This document shows positions 1 through 7,483 of a DNA stretch of 64,000 nucleotides, in pieces. Each line of letters opens with the position of its first letter. The stretch's first letter is position 1. Source of the DNA: Bradyrhizobium sp. sGM-13 (lineage in GTDB: Bacteria; Pseudomonadota; Alphaproteobacteria; Rhizobiales; Xanthobacteraceae); the NCBI RefSeq assembly GCF_018398875.1, contig NZ_JAGWDK010000014.1:1-64000 (forward strand), in the 5' to 3' direction. A model generated the notes under the pieces. The model made no database searches. It saw nothing but the letters and a program-made list of their open reading frames with translations, and was not told the origin of the DNA. A program made the position numbers and the translations under genes.

Positions 1-59
1 CGCATCTCACCGCACGTTCGTGACGATCGCGAGCCGCCCCTCCATCGGGTGAGACAGCG

Positions 60-160
60 GAGTTATGCGACTGATTTGCCCCTCGCGTTAAGCGAAATAT
101 TTTTGTTTCCGGGCCTTGACGTCATTTCTGAAAATCAGAAGTGATTTGCCCCGCGGCGGA
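60..160. repeat. Possible intergenic repeat with 15-bp palindrome
   Basis: The stretch holds two copies of TGATTTGCCCC (about 71-81 and 142-152) and a perfect palindrome, TTCTGA-AAA-TCAGAA, at 126-140. It lies outside any gene I can support. It resembles intergenic repeats I associate with Bradyrhizobium, but that is memory rather than a search. A regulatory palindrome for the gene ending at 202 is unlikely because it sits at that gene's 3' end. Confidence 0.3.
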
Positions 161-201
161 TTGCACTGGAGGTCCGGCTCGTCCAGTCACCGGCTCAGCA
201 C

Positions 202-465
202 TCAGCGCGTTTCCTCTTCCGCGTTCTTCGATGCGGATTTTGGCTGCGGCGCCTTTGAACCCATTTCCTGACAGGGCAGTTGCGTCCATGAGCCGTCGGC
301 CGCCTGCTGATAGGCATGGCAGGAGGCGGAAGCGGGTGCTTCGTTCGTCCTTGCCGGTTGGGAATTCGTGTTGGAGTTCGTGTTAGAGTTCCTGGCGAGC
401 GTCGGCGCTGCCAAAGTGAGGAGGGCGGCCGCCGAACCGAAGAAGATCGCTTGCCCTAACCGCAT
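202..465 (-). CDS. Small secreted protein, unknown function
   Basis: 87 aa. The N-terminus is a clear signal peptide: a hydrophobic run at residues 5-20 ends in a TLARN cleavage region. The mature part starts with an Asn/Thr-rich repeat (SNTNSNTNSQ) and has two cysteines (in SASCHAY and LPCQE) that could form a disulfide. AGGAGA lies 8 nt before the ATG, so the start is well supported. It is probably periplasmic. I recognise no domain. Short Asn/Ser-rich exported proteins of this kind are common in Bradyrhizobium. Confidence 0.75.
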   Translation of the reverse strand: MRLGQAIFFGSAAALLTLAAPTLARNSNTNSNTNSQPARTNEAPASASCHAYQQAADGSWTQLPCQEMGSKAPQPKSASKNAEEETR

Positions 466-679
466 GGGAAATTCTCCTGTGTCGAAAACGATGTGTTCTT
501 CCTAAAAAGGATTGTGGAATTTTTTGGGAATGCTGATGGACGTACCGGCACTTGCTTAACGTTTTGCAAACGAAGGCCGCCGACGCGCTGCAGCGCAAGG
601 CGAATTCTGTTCTCGCGGTGTGGAACCAGCTTCTTCAGCCGTGCGTTGGCTTGGCATCATGCCGAGAGGCACGACCTCC

Positions 680-919
680 ATGCGTCGGGAAAAATCACTC
701 TTCAATGCGCTGCTCACCCATTTTCTGATGGGCGTGGCGCTTGGACTAACGCTGGTTCTGTTGCTCGGCCTCATCGATGCCTTCCATGTCAGAGACCACG
801 TCGCCAAGAGCGGCGCACCTGTTCAGACCACGGTGATGCTGGTGACAACCTACGGGCTAATGTTCGGCATCGGCGCAGCGCTGACCGGTTTGGTGTTGAC
901 GCTGGAAGACGAGGGCTGA
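680..919 (+). CDS. Small inner-membrane protein with two TM segments
   Basis: 79 aa from the ATG at 680; an in-frame ATG at 659 would add 7 residues. GAGAGG at 663-668 is about 11 nt upstream of 680, so the start is not firmly fixed. Two hydrophobic helices (about residues 9-31 and 50-72) flank a short polar loop, and the C-terminus is acidic (LEDEG). No domain is recognised. It converges on the membrane-protein gene at 939-1370. Confidence 0.65.
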   Translation: MRREKSLFNALLTHFLMGVALGLTLVLLLGLIDAFHVRDHVAKSGAPVQTTVMLVTTYGLMFGIGAALTGLVLTLEDEG

Positions 920-938
920 GGTCGGACGGACCGCCCGA

Positions 939-1370
939 TCAGCGGCGCAGGCGGGCGATCGTGCCGGCGGTGATCTGCATGGCGACGCCGACCACCCATC
1001 CGGCCATGATCATCCAGATCCATGCCAAATGCGGATCGTGGCGCAGCACGATTAGGCCGACGCAGGCGAACGCCGAGAACGCCGCGAGGAAGGTCCCGAT
1101 CGAGCTTAGCAGGTCCGGCGTGTCCACTCTGTCGACCCAGGCGTCATCGGGAGGCCGGTCGTTCGATGCGGTGGAGCGCAGCGGCGTATCGATTCCGAGG
1201 TAAAAGCCGATAGCGCCGCCGACCATCATCAGCAGCAGGAACGCCTGATTGGTGAGTGCAGCGTGGCTCGTCCCAACCAGTGCGGCCACAAACAGCCCGC
1301 TCGCGGCGCCGGCCATGGCAAGCCCGAGGCGTTCCAGGACGTGGGCGACTTTTCGAACGCCGGTTTGCAT
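939..1370 (-). CDS. Hypothetical membrane protein, four TM segments
   Basis: 143 aa from the ATG at 1370; longer upstream in-frame sequence looks non-coding. Hydrophobic segments lie at about residues 15-35, 43-60, 88-108 and 115-138. A polar Asp/Arg-rich loop separates the first and second pairs. The N-terminus (MQTGVRKVAHVLERLG) is basic and amphipathic. I do not recognise the family. Its promoter would lie in the 153-nt gap before the divergent SDR gene at 1524. Confidence 0.65.
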   Translation of the reverse strand: MQTGVRKVAHVLERLGLAMAGAASGLFVAALVGTSHAALTNQAFLLLMMVGGAIGFYLGIDTPLRSTASNDRPPDDAWVDRVDTPDLLSSIGTFLAAFSAFACVGLIVLRHDPHLAWIWMIMAGWVVGVAMQITAGTIARLRR

Positions 1371-1523
1371 GACGGTGAGCCCGCCGGTTAGGGAAGGAAG
1401 CTTAGGACGGTTTCCGATAAGGTGGAAGCAACTTAGCGGTGCAGGTAGTGCGCCGAATTGATACGGCGCAAGAAGTGTCGGCCTGTAGAATTGGCTGTGA
1501 CAGTTTCGATGGGAGACGCGAAC

Positions 1524-2312
1524 ATGAGCCTGTTGGGTACGCCATTCGACCCCGCGCGCGAGGCAGCGCTCGTCACCGGCGCGGGCAACGGGATCGGCCG
1601 CGCAATTGCGCAGGCGCTGGTGGGCGAGGGCGTCCGCACGGTGTTTGCCGATGTAAATCGGGACACGGTCACGGCGGCAGCGAAAGCGTCGCCGCGGCCG
1701 GAACTGGCGCTGCCCTGGGTTGGGGATCTCGCCGATCCCGCGGCGCGCGAGGCGCTGCTGGCTGAAGCCGCGTCTGCCGTCGGCCGCGTGACGCATTTCG
1801 TGCACAGCGCCTCGCCGCCGCGGCGCGAAGCCGATCATGCGCTCGGCGTCACCACAGAGATTTGGGCGCAGATGCATGCGGTGAATCTCGACGCCGGATT
1901 CCACCTCTGCCGCGAACTGGCGCGCAAGCTGATCGCCGACAAAACGCCCGGCTCGTTCCTGCTGCTGACCTCACTGCATGCCGGCACGCCGCGCAACCTG
2001 CCGCATTACTCGACGGCGAAGGCGGGGCTTTCGATGCTGGTGAAGGAATTGGCCAAGACGTTCGGCCGCTTCAACATTCGCGTTAACGCTTTGGTGCCGG
2101 GCGCGATTGCAGCCGGCGGCTTCGTCGCCGATCCGGCGCTCGCAAGACACATTCCGCTCGGCCGGCTCGGCGAGGCCGAAGACCTTGCGCCGCTGGCGCT
2201 GGCGGTGCTGTCGAACCGGATATCGGCCTATGTCACGGGCGCGGCAATCGCGATCGACGGCGGGCTGTCGCTGACGAACTGGTTCGAGCCGCCGGAGCTG
2301 GGGGATTTGTAG
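1524..2312 (+). CDS. SDR-family oxidoreductase
   Basis: 262 aa. A classical short-chain dehydrogenase/reductase that uses NAD(P)(H) on an unknown alcohol or ketone substrate. The cofactor motif TGAGNGIG is near residues 17-24. The catalytic residues appear as the Ser of LLTSLH and YSTAK. The segment after the active site (VNALVPGAI) and the C-terminal IAIDGG motif are also typical. The ATG at 1524 is chosen because GGGAG at 1511-1515 gives normal spacing; an ATG at 1509 is the alternative. It stands alone, so nothing indicates its pathway. Confidence 0.85.
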   Translation: MSLLGTPFDPAREAALVTGAGNGIGRAIAQALVGEGVRTVFADVNRDTVTAAAKASPRPELALPWVGDLADPAAREALLAEAASAVGRVTHFVHSASPPRREADHALGVTTEIWAQMHAVNLDAGFHLCRELARKLIADKTPGSFLLLTSLHAGTPRNLPHYSTAKAGLSMLVKELAKTFGRFNIRVNALVPGAIAAGGFVADPALARHIPLGRLGEAEDLAPLALAVLSNRISAYVTGAAIAIDGGLSLTNWFEPPELGDL

Positions 2313-2318
2313 GCGCTT

Positions 2319-2398
2319 GTAGGATGGGTGGAGCGAAGCGATACCCATCACCTTTGCGGCCCGAATGATGGGTTTCGCTTTCGCTCAACCCACCCTAC
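2319..2398. repeat. Palindromic intergenic repeat
   Basis: Inverted repeat. The left arm, GTAGGATGGGTGGAGCGAAG..., at 2319-2350 pairs with the right arm ending CAACCCACCCTAC at 2366-2398. It begins just after the SDR stop codon and could fold as a long hairpin in RNA. Similar elements built around GGATGAGCGAAGCGAT occur later in this window (19896-19971). Confidence 0.7.
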
Positions 2399-2405
2399 GA
2401 GACTA

Positions 2406-2564
2406 TCAGATAGCGCCGCCTTGATGCTTCTCGTACCATTTCGGGCCGGGGCCGCGCATGTAGTGCAGCTCGGGGCGATAGCGATTGCGGGCAGGGTCGA
2501 GCAGAACCAGCAATCGCGCGGCGACCTGGTTCAGGTATCGAAGAAGCGCTTGCATGGCCAGCAT
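2406..2564 (-). CDS. 52-aa protein with C-terminal HYMRGPGPKW motif
   Basis: A short ORF starting 9 nt after the DUF6894 gene (2574-2807), with GAGAGGT just upstream. The N-terminal half is an amphipathic or hydrophobic helix (ALLRYLNQVAARLLVLL). The C-terminal half contains RYRPELHYMRGPGPKW, which recurs almost unchanged in the ORF at 4704-4859 behind the other DUF6894 copy. This paired conservation argues that it is translated. Function is unknown; its position suggests co-expression with the DUF6894 protein. Confidence 0.7.
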   Translation of the reverse strand: MLAMQALLRYLNQVAARLLVLLDPARNRYRPELHYMRGPGPKWYEKHQGGAI

Positions 2565-2573
2565 GGCGACCTC

Positions 2574-2807
2574 TCAATGCGGCTCGCCGAGCACGGACGA
2601 AAACGGCAGGGCGAAGATTTCGACGTCGAGATCGTCGCTCGCATGCAGCGTCCAGTCGCGCCAGTCTTCCGGGCACTGCGCCGTAATCAGCGACTGCACG
2701 ACGCGGGCGGCGTGGTCACGCGCTTCGGCCAGATTCCCGACGGCAAGGCCACGCTGATCGATACGTACGCCGTCGGAATTAGAGCAGTGGAAATAGACTA
2801 GTGCCAT
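2574..2807 (-). CDS. DUF6894-family protein, copy 1
   Basis: 77 aa. It starts with the family pattern (VYFHCSNSDGVRIDQRG) followed by a helix of the NLAEARDHAARVV type and ends in ...PFSSVLGEPH. It is closely similar over its whole length to the protein at 4869-5102: both share YFHCSNS, EDWRDW, SDD and the C-terminal PH. The family is abundant in Bradyrhizobium and has no known activity. It is followed by a 52-aa ORF, forming a two-gene unit that is duplicated 2.3 kb away. Confidence 0.8.
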   Translation of the reverse strand: MALVYFHCSNSDGVRIDQRGLAVGNLAEARDHAARVVQSLITAQCPEDWRDWTLHASDDLDVEIFALPFSSVLGEPH

Positions 2808-3059
2808 GTCCGACTCCCGCGATTGCGATTCACGCTGAAGAAAATATCAGGCGGAAGACCGGCTTGATATTCGGGGAGATTGCGGGGCGGGATATTACGG
2901 GGACGAGCGGCCTCGAGTGGAACCGCGCGATCCCTAGACTTGTCCTAAAATTATCTACTGCGGCAAGAGGAACGAGATTTTCGCTTCGGCCGTTTTGACG
3001 AGGACGCCGCGACATTCGAATCGCTGCGGCGAGGACGGATGCAACCCCGGGAGAGCAAC

Positions 3060-3245
3060 ATGATGTCGGAAATGCAGATCCACACGATTGCACGTCAGAT
3101 GATGGAGAAGCACGGCCTCACCGCGATCGCACAAGCCGCACACAACGCACAGGCTTGCGAGAGCAGCGGCGACATTGAGGAAGCCAAGGAATGGCGTCAT
3201 ATCGAAGACGCCATGAAGCTGATGCGAGGCCCGCATCAGAGCTAA
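3060..3245 (+). CDS. Small conserved soluble protein
   Basis: 61 aa from ATG 3060 (MMSEMQIHTIARQMME...); the adjacent ATG at 3063 is an alternative. GGGAGAG at 3049-3055 is a good ribosome-binding site. It is predicted all-helical with no signal peptide or TM segment, and ends ...AMKLMRGPHQS. Small proteins of this pattern are, from memory, frequent in Bradyrhizobium genomes; no function is known. Confidence 0.7.
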   Translation: MMSEMQIHTIARQMMEKHGLTAIAQAAHNAQACESSGDIEEAKEWRHIEDAMKLMRGPHQS

Positions 3246-3302
3246 CGGATTTGTCTCGGATGCGGCGCGGCACAGCGCGCAGCATCCGGAACACGCAGTT
3301 AC

Positions 3303-4388
3303 TTACCGCAGCGGCATCGGCGGGCGGACCACCGGCTCGCCGTCATCAGCCATCGATTGCTGCGGCGGTGCCGGCGGCAGCGGCGCGGGGGCGGCGGCTG
3401 CCGGCGGAGGGGGGACATAGGCGGCTTGGGCCGGTGGGTAGTAAGCCGGCTTCGGCTTCCGGACAGGCGCGACAGGCGCATTCGCGGATCGGGGTGGCGG
3501 CGGCGCGGCTGTTACCCTCGGGCGAAAATTCTGTTCGGGCCGGACCTCAGCAGCCCTCGCTTCCGAAGCTTTCATTTCGGCAGCCTTGGCCAATTCCCGC
3601 GCCATTTGCGCTTGGCCTGCCTTGAGCTGCGCGATGGTGGCTTTGAGTTCTTCAACCTGCTGGCCCATCGCGGCGAGATCTTGTGCCATCGACTGCAACT
3701 GAGCCGATTCCGCGGAGGGAGCTGCCGCGGCCGTAGCTGTGGGTTCGGGCTGAGTCGGTGCTGCCGTTGCCGCCGGCTCCGCTGCGGCCTGATCGGTTGC
3801 GGCGGCGGGAGCGGCCGGCGCGCTCGGTTCCTCGGCCACGGCGGGCTTGGCCGCCGAAGGCAAGGCTGCCAGCACGAAGGGTGGCGCCCATTCGGCAGCC
3901 ATCGCCTTGGCCTGATCGCCATAATGCTGCCAGGCGGCGGCAGCAATGGCGCCGACCAAGGCCAACAGCGCCATCACCACGCGCTTCGTCCATTTGGCTA
4001 TTGGCTGCTCGCCGGCGGGCTTCAGGCCATCCAGCTTGATCTCCTCGCCCGGTCTGATGTTGTTGACCTGGACATCACGCATCTGGACATCCCGCATGTC
4101 GGTGGTGCGAAACGTCGGTTCGACCTGCGGGGTTGGCGCACTGATCGAAATCGCGGGCGCGACGTGAACCTGCGGCTTGGCCGCGGCTTGCACTTGCGGC
4201 TTGGCCGCGACTTCAGCTTGCGGCGTGACATGAACCTGTGGCGCTACCGGTTGGACTTGCGGCGCTATGGGAGGGGCGGCCGGATCGTGGGCCAGCGGCG
4301 GCGCCTTGTGGGCGTGTGCGGCCAGCACCGATTCGATCGCAAAAACGTCGTGCGGATCAGCCTCTTTCAAAGTTGGCGTGGATTGCAT
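3303..4388 (-). CDS. Ala/Pro-rich single-TM protein with coiled coil
   Basis: 361 aa from the ATG at 4388, preceded by AAGGGA; in-frame sequence upstream has no coding character. Layout: a cytoplasmic N-terminus with repeated PQVxVxPQ and KPQVQAAAKPQVHV segments; a TM helix (VVMALLALVGAIAAAAW, about residue 150); a long Ala/Pro/Glu linker; a short coiled coil (SMAQDLAAMGQQVEELKATI...); and a Pro-rich tail. This resembles envelope or polarity scaffold proteins in shape only. No family is recognised. Confidence 0.7.
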   Translation of the reverse strand: MQSTPTLKEADPHDVFAIESVLAAHAHKAPPLAHDPAAPPIAPQVQPVAPQVHVTPQAEVAAKPQVQAAAKPQVHVAPAISISAPTPQVEPTFRTTDMRDVQMRDVQVNNIRPGEEIKLDGLKPAGEQPIAKWTKRVVMALLALVGAIAAAAWQHYGDQAKAMAAEWAPPFVLAALPSAAKPAVAEEPSAPAAPAAATDQAAAEPAATAAPTQPEPTATAAAAPSAESAQLQSMAQDLAAMGQQVEELKATIAQLKAGQAQMARELAKAAEMKASEARAAEVRPEQNFRPRVTAAPPPPRSANAPVAPVRKPKPAYYPPAQAAYVPPPPAAAAPAPLPPAPPQQSMADDGEPVVRPPMPLR

Positions 4389-4703
4389 TGGCGGTCCCTT
4401 GCTCAGTCCAATGTTACCCGGATCGGGGCGGCAAGCATGCTCTGCTGCGTGGAAAACCTCTGCCCTGGCCACCACACGGCCAGCGAGGTTTGACCAAAGC
4501 AAGGCGAGAGCGTGGAGAGGTTAGGGCCGCGGCTCCCGCCGCCGCGCTGGAACCCGGGCGCAGCGATTACACCTGCAGGCGGCCGGGCACGGGCGCGGAG
4601 CCTGTCATCACTACGCGAGCGCTACTGCGCTCGTCGCGGGCCGCCGCGCTACGCGCAGACCCGTTGGCGCTCCCCATTATGCGGGGCTCATGACGCAGTG
4701 AGG
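4389..4703. other. Intergenic stretch, nothing supported
   Basis: No coding frame looks convincing here on either strand. The stretch holds the promoter region of the gene at 3303-4388 and the 3' flank of the 51-aa ORF at 4704-4859. It is very GC-rich with short CGCTACG/GCG repeats (4610-4680), but no clean terminator was found. Confidence 0.4.
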
Positions 4704-4859
4704 CTAGAGGACGGCGCCGGTAGCGCGAGGCGGATGCCGGGCGTGCCACTTTGGGCCGGGGCCGCGCATGTAATGCCGCTCGGGACGATAGGGGTCGCAG
4801 GCGCGCTCGATCAGGTGGTGCCACCGTGCCATGATCGCGTCCAGGCGGCGGAGCAACAT
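4704..4859 (-). CDS. 51-aa protein with C-terminal HYMRGPGPKW motif
   Basis: A short ORF starting 9 nt after the second DUF6894 gene. After a basic amphipathic N-terminal helix (MLLRRLDAIMARWHHLIERA) it has PYRPERHYMRGPGPKW, matching the 2406-2564 ORF at nearly every position of that motif. The helical halves differ much more, which suggests selection on the C-terminal motif. GAGAGG precedes the ATG. Function unknown. Confidence 0.7.
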   Translation of the reverse strand: MLLRRLDAIMARWHHLIERACDPYRPERHYMRGPGPKWHARHPPRATGAVL

Positions 4860-4868
4860 GGCAACCTC

Positions 4869-5102
4869 TCAGTGCGGCTTGCCGAGGACGAAGGCGAAGG
4901 GCAGAACGAATATCTCTTCGTCGAAATCGTCGCTGACATGCACGACCCAGTCGCGCCAGTCTTCCGCGTCCCGCCCCATGATGAGCGATCGAACGATGCA
5001 GGCGGCGCGGTCGCGCGCCTCGGCGAGGTCGCTCACCGCTTCGCCGGATCGATCGAGCCGGACTTCCCGGGAGTTTGAGCAGTGGAAATAGACCTGGGTC
5101 AT
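4869..5102 (-). CDS. DUF6894-family protein, copy 2
   Basis: 77 aa, the same length as the paralogue at 2574-2807. It shares VYFHCSNS, the LAEARDxAA helix, EDWRDW, VSDDFDEEIF and the C-terminal LGKPH. No signal peptide or TM segment is visible. The 51-aa ORF at 4704-4859 follows on the same strand. Upstream (5103-5426) lie a CRP-like palindrome 69 nt from this start and an orphan terminator on the other strand. Confidence 0.8.
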   Translation of the reverse strand: MTQVYFHCSNSREVRLDRSGEAVSDLAEARDRAACIVRSLIMGRDAEDWRDWVVHVSDDFDEEIFVLPFAFVLGKPH

Positions 5103-5170
5103 GTCGGGCCTCCTGTTGCAGGCGATCTGTACTGTTGGTCGCAGGCTAGCCGGACAAGGTTCTGGTACTC

Positions 5171-5186
5171 TGTGATGCGCCTCACA
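5171..5186. promoter_or_regulatory. CRP-type palindrome TGTGA-N6-TCACA
   Basis: TGTGATGCGCCTCACA matches the CRP consensus TGTGA-N6-TCACA exactly and extends by one pair to CTGTGA/TCACAG. It sits 69 nt upstream of the minus-strand DUF6894 gene and about 100 nt upstream of a plus-strand terminator. Whether this organism has a CRP-family protein with this specificity cannot be seen from the window. Confidence 0.4.
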
Positions 5187-5219
5187 GTCGTCGCTTAAGA
5201 TTTTATTAAGACTGTAGTG

Positions 5220-5318
5220 GTCAAACTTTAGGCATGGAATCGCAGCGGAACCGGACCTCCCGAGCCGGCAGTTGCAAGAGAGGGCCGGCGGCGTAACGCC
5301 CGTCGGCCTTTTCTCTTT
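5220..5318 (+). ncRNA. Candidate small RNA ending at orphan terminator
   Basis: No plus-strand gene lies upstream of the terminator at 5283-5318, so any transcript it ends must start nearby. The CRP-like site is centred at about 5178.5; a start near 5220 would put it at the classical -41.5 position. The interval holds a second possible hairpin (ACCGGACC / GAGCCGGCAG region). Start and existence are inferred; no known RNA family is recognised. Confidence 0.25.
5283..5318 (+). terminator. Rho-independent terminator, orphan
   Basis: GGCCGGCGGCG / CGCCCGTCGGCC forms an 11-bp stem with one bulge and one G-T pair around a TAA loop, followed by TTTTCTCTTT. It is a strong intrinsic terminator shape on the plus strand with no recognised gene in front of it. 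Confidence 0.6.
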
Positions 5319-5426
5319 GCGACCCGCAGCAAATCGTCACTGATATTCACGGCGCTGTGAATTCGCCGCCGGAACCAGCATCTTATCCTGCTCGTTCGCT
5401 CTTCATGTTCACATGGAGAATGAGCG

Positions 5427-5771
5427 ATGACAAAACTCACACTGCTCGGCGCGGCCGCCATCCTTGCGATGGGGCTCGCGACGCCTGCGCTCTCGCAGGA
5501 AGCCACCCAGGAGCCCGGCATGGTCGGGTTCTCCCACCCGAACTCCGACTACTTGCTCGGCGGATACGGCGTGCGAACGCCGAGCCGCTATGACTATAGC
5601 TACTACTACGGGCCTCGCGCCTATTACGGCCCGCGCGTGTATCATCGCCCGGCCTATATCGGCGGACCGGTTGGCTTGGCTGCCGGCGTAGCGGTCGGAA
5701 CGGCGGCCGCGATCGCGGGTGCACCGTACGTTGATTCATATGCCTATTATGGTGGGCCCGGCTATTGGTAG
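5427..5771 (+). CDS. Exported Tyr/Gly-rich protein
   Basis: 114 aa with a clear signal peptide (LTLLGAAAILAMGLATPALSQ). The mature part has a Tyr-rich low-complexity section (YDYSYYYGPRAYYGPRVYHRP), then a hydrophobic GLAAGVAVGTAAAIAGA segment that could be a TM helix, and a C-terminal SYAYYGGPGYW. GGAG at 5414-5417 precedes the ATG. An intrinsic terminator follows at 5796. It looks like a cell-envelope protein; no activity can be assigned. Confidence 0.75.
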   Translation: MTKLTLLGAAAILAMGLATPALSQEATQEPGMVGFSHPNSDYLLGGYGVRTPSRYDYSYYYGPRAYYGPRVYHRPAYIGGPVGLAAGVAVGTAAAIAGAPYVDSYAYYGGPGYW

Positions 5772-5795
5772 AGCCGGACTAGCAACTGCAAAGAA

Positions 5796-5816
5796 GCGGC
5801 CGCAAGGCCGCTTTTT
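5796..5816 (+). terminator. Rho-independent terminator
   Basis: GCGGCC-GCAA-GGCCGC followed by TTTTT, 25 nt after the stop of the gene at 5427-5771. Confidence 0.8.
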
Positions 5817-5876
5817 GTTGGCTGCTTGAACCTTCAGCGGGTGGCTGCGGCATAGGACGACAGTAGCGCAAGGAAG

Positions 5877-6008
5877 ATGATCGTGCTCAGCACGGTTCGC
5901 GCTGAGGACGAGCTCGATCGCCTTGCCAAAGCCATCGAGGCGGCTCAGGCCTTGCATGAGAGTGGCGCGCATGGTTCCAGTGTCATCATCCAATGTCCTG
6001 AGGGTTGA
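5877..6008 (+). CDS. Possible 43-aa ORF upstream of FMN reductase
   Basis: An ORF that ends 6 nt before the start at 6015. The peptide has a plausible helix (RAEDELDRLAKAIEAAQALHESG). AGGAAG lies directly against the ATG, too close for good initiation; the GTG at 5883 would have better spacing. It could be a leader peptide or a chance ORF. There is no similarity evidence. Confidence 0.25.
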   Translation: MIVLSTVRAEDELDRLAKAIEAAQALHESGAHGSSVIIQCPEG

Positions 6009-6014
6009 GGTCTC

Positions 6015-6605
6015 ATGAGCAACCGTATTCTCGTCCTTTACGGCTCCTACCGTTCCGACCGCATGGGCATTCGTCTCGCGCAGTTCGTTGTCGAGGGGTT
6101 TCGCGCGCGCGGCGATGATGTCGAGTTGATTGACGCCAAGGCGATCGGCCTGCCGATGCTGGACCGGATGTACAAGGAATATCCGAAAGGCGGTGCGCCC
6201 GCGGCGCTCGAAGAACTTGCGGGAAAGATCCGCAGCGCCGACGGCTTTGTGTTGGTGACCGGCGAATATAATTGGGGCATGCAGCCGGGGCTGAAAAATC
6301 TCACCGACCATTTTCTGGAAGAATGGTTCTGGCGGCCGGCGGCGATTGCGAGCTATTCGGCCGGCCGCTTCTCCGGCGCACGCGCCGCGCTCGCTTGGCA
6401 CGGCACGCTTTCGGAAATGGGCATGGTGGTGATTTCGAGTTCGGTCGCGGTCGGGCCGATCGGGCAGACACTGAGTGAAGACGGCAAGCCGATCGGAGAG
6501 GGCGGCAAGGCGCTGGCTCACGCGTTTCCGCGCTTCGCCGATGATCTCGTATGGTGGATGGAGGCGGCACGGGCGCAGCGGGAGCGCAAGAAGCCGCCAT
6601 ATTGA
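6015..6605 (+). CDS. NAD(P)H-dependent FMN reductase family protein
   Basis: 196 aa flavodoxin-fold protein. The phosphate-binding loop follows strand 1 (ILVLYGSYRSDRMG, residues 5-18). The conserved segment around VLVTGEYNWGMQPGLKNLTDHF matches the FMN-reductase/quinone-reductase pattern (usual form EYN.s.pg.lKn.iD), and a further strand carries GMVVISSSVAVGP. GAGGT precedes the ATG. It should reduce FMN or quinones with NAD(P)H in the cytoplasm. The physiological acceptor is unknown, and there is no neighbouring monooxygenase. Confidence 0.85.
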   Translation: MSNRILVLYGSYRSDRMGIRLAQFVVEGFRARGDDVELIDAKAIGLPMLDRMYKEYPKGGAPAALEELAGKIRSADGFVLVTGEYNWGMQPGLKNLTDHFLEEWFWRPAAIASYSAGRFSGARAALAWHGTLSEMGMVVISSSVAVGPIGQTLSEDGKPIGEGGKALAHAFPRFADDLVWWMEAARAQRERKKPPY

Positions 6606-6765
6606 GGGGCATATCTCCCATGCCCCGAACGGAGCGCAATGTTGGCGAAAACGCACCCACTTTTCGCCACGGCTGGACAGCAGATTGCGAATTGCCTGCC
6701 ATCTTCCGCCTCTCTTGAGCTGCCGCAGGCAGCTCGTCCATTTGCTTCATGCACGGGTAGAATTG

Positions 6766-7116
6766 ATGTCGCCAACGAAAGCGCGCTGCGGCCTGCTTGT
6801 TCTTGTGTTGATGGCCGCGCTCTCCGGCCCGGCTGTCGCGCAGAATCTCGATCAGGGCAAACCGGCGTCAAAGCTGTTTGCCGAAGGTTGCGCGTCCTGC
6901 CATCGCAGCCCGCGTGGGCTCGCCAAGGGCCGCTTTCACCTCACGCTTTATTTGTTTTTGCAGAAGCACTATTCCACCGGCGCGAGCTCGGCCTGGGCGC
7001 TGACGTCCTATCTGGAATCCATCGATAGCGAAAAGCGCGCCGCGGCGAAGCCGCAGGCAGCGTCAGCCAAGTCGCGATCATCGATGCGTCCGCCGGCGCC
7101 GGTGCCGACGCGATAG
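6766..7116 (+). CDS. Small c-type-heme-motif exported protein
   Basis: 116 aa from the ATG at 6766, with a signal peptide (GLLVLVLMAALSGPAVA). A single CASCH motif (CxxCH) in GCASCHRSPRGLAKGR would bind heme c in the periplasm. There is no obvious distal Met in the short heme domain, so the heme may be five-coordinate or use another ligand. The tail is Ala/Ser/Pro/Lys-rich. It is shorter than typical class I cytochromes. Function unknown. Confidence 0.7.
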   Translation: MSPTKARCGLLVLVLMAALSGPAVAQNLDQGKPASKLFAEGCASCHRSPRGLAKGRFHLTLYLFLQKHYSTGASSAWALTSYLESIDSEKRAAAKPQAASAKSRSSMRPPAPVPTR

Positions 7117-7232
7117 GCCGCGTCGCCATCGCTTGCTCACGGCAACGCTGCGAAATCTCCCCGACGCGGCCATCTTTTCGACTTTTGCCGGCATAGCATC
7201 ATGAGCATGTGTGGTGGCGGGGAGTAATGACG

Positions 7233-7412
7233 ATGGTAGTGGCTGAACTTCAGACCAAGGTGGAGAAGTACGAGAGCCGGGCCGGCAAGTGCGAAGCAAA
7301 GGCCAAGGAGGCCACGGACAAGGCGCAGCAGGCCTTCTACGAAGGGCTGGCCGGCTACTACGCGAGCCTGGCCACCGATTTTCGCAAGATTCTCGAGAAG
7401 CGAACCGCGTAG
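7233..7412 (+). CDS. Small charged helical protein
   Basis: 59 aa from the ATG at 7233, which has GGGGAG 8 nt upstream; the ATG at 7227 is too close to that site. The protein is a Lys/Glu/Ala-rich helix (LQTKVEKYESRAGKCEAKAKEA...) ending FRKILEKRTA, likely a coiled coil. No known domain. Confidence 0.65.
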   Translation: MVVAELQTKVEKYESRAGKCEAKAKEATDKAQQAFYEGLAGYYASLATDFRKILEKRTA

Positions 7413-7483
7413 GCGTCACCATCGGCGGATTACGCCTTCGGCCAATCCGCCGATCTACGCTCTACGAAATGGCATACGCGTAT

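Noticed and set aside
4567-4824. 85-codon minus-strand frame covering the 51-aa ORF
   Set aside because: Its sequence lacks the conserved YRPExHYMRGPGPKW motif, which lies in the other frame and is shared with 2406-2564.
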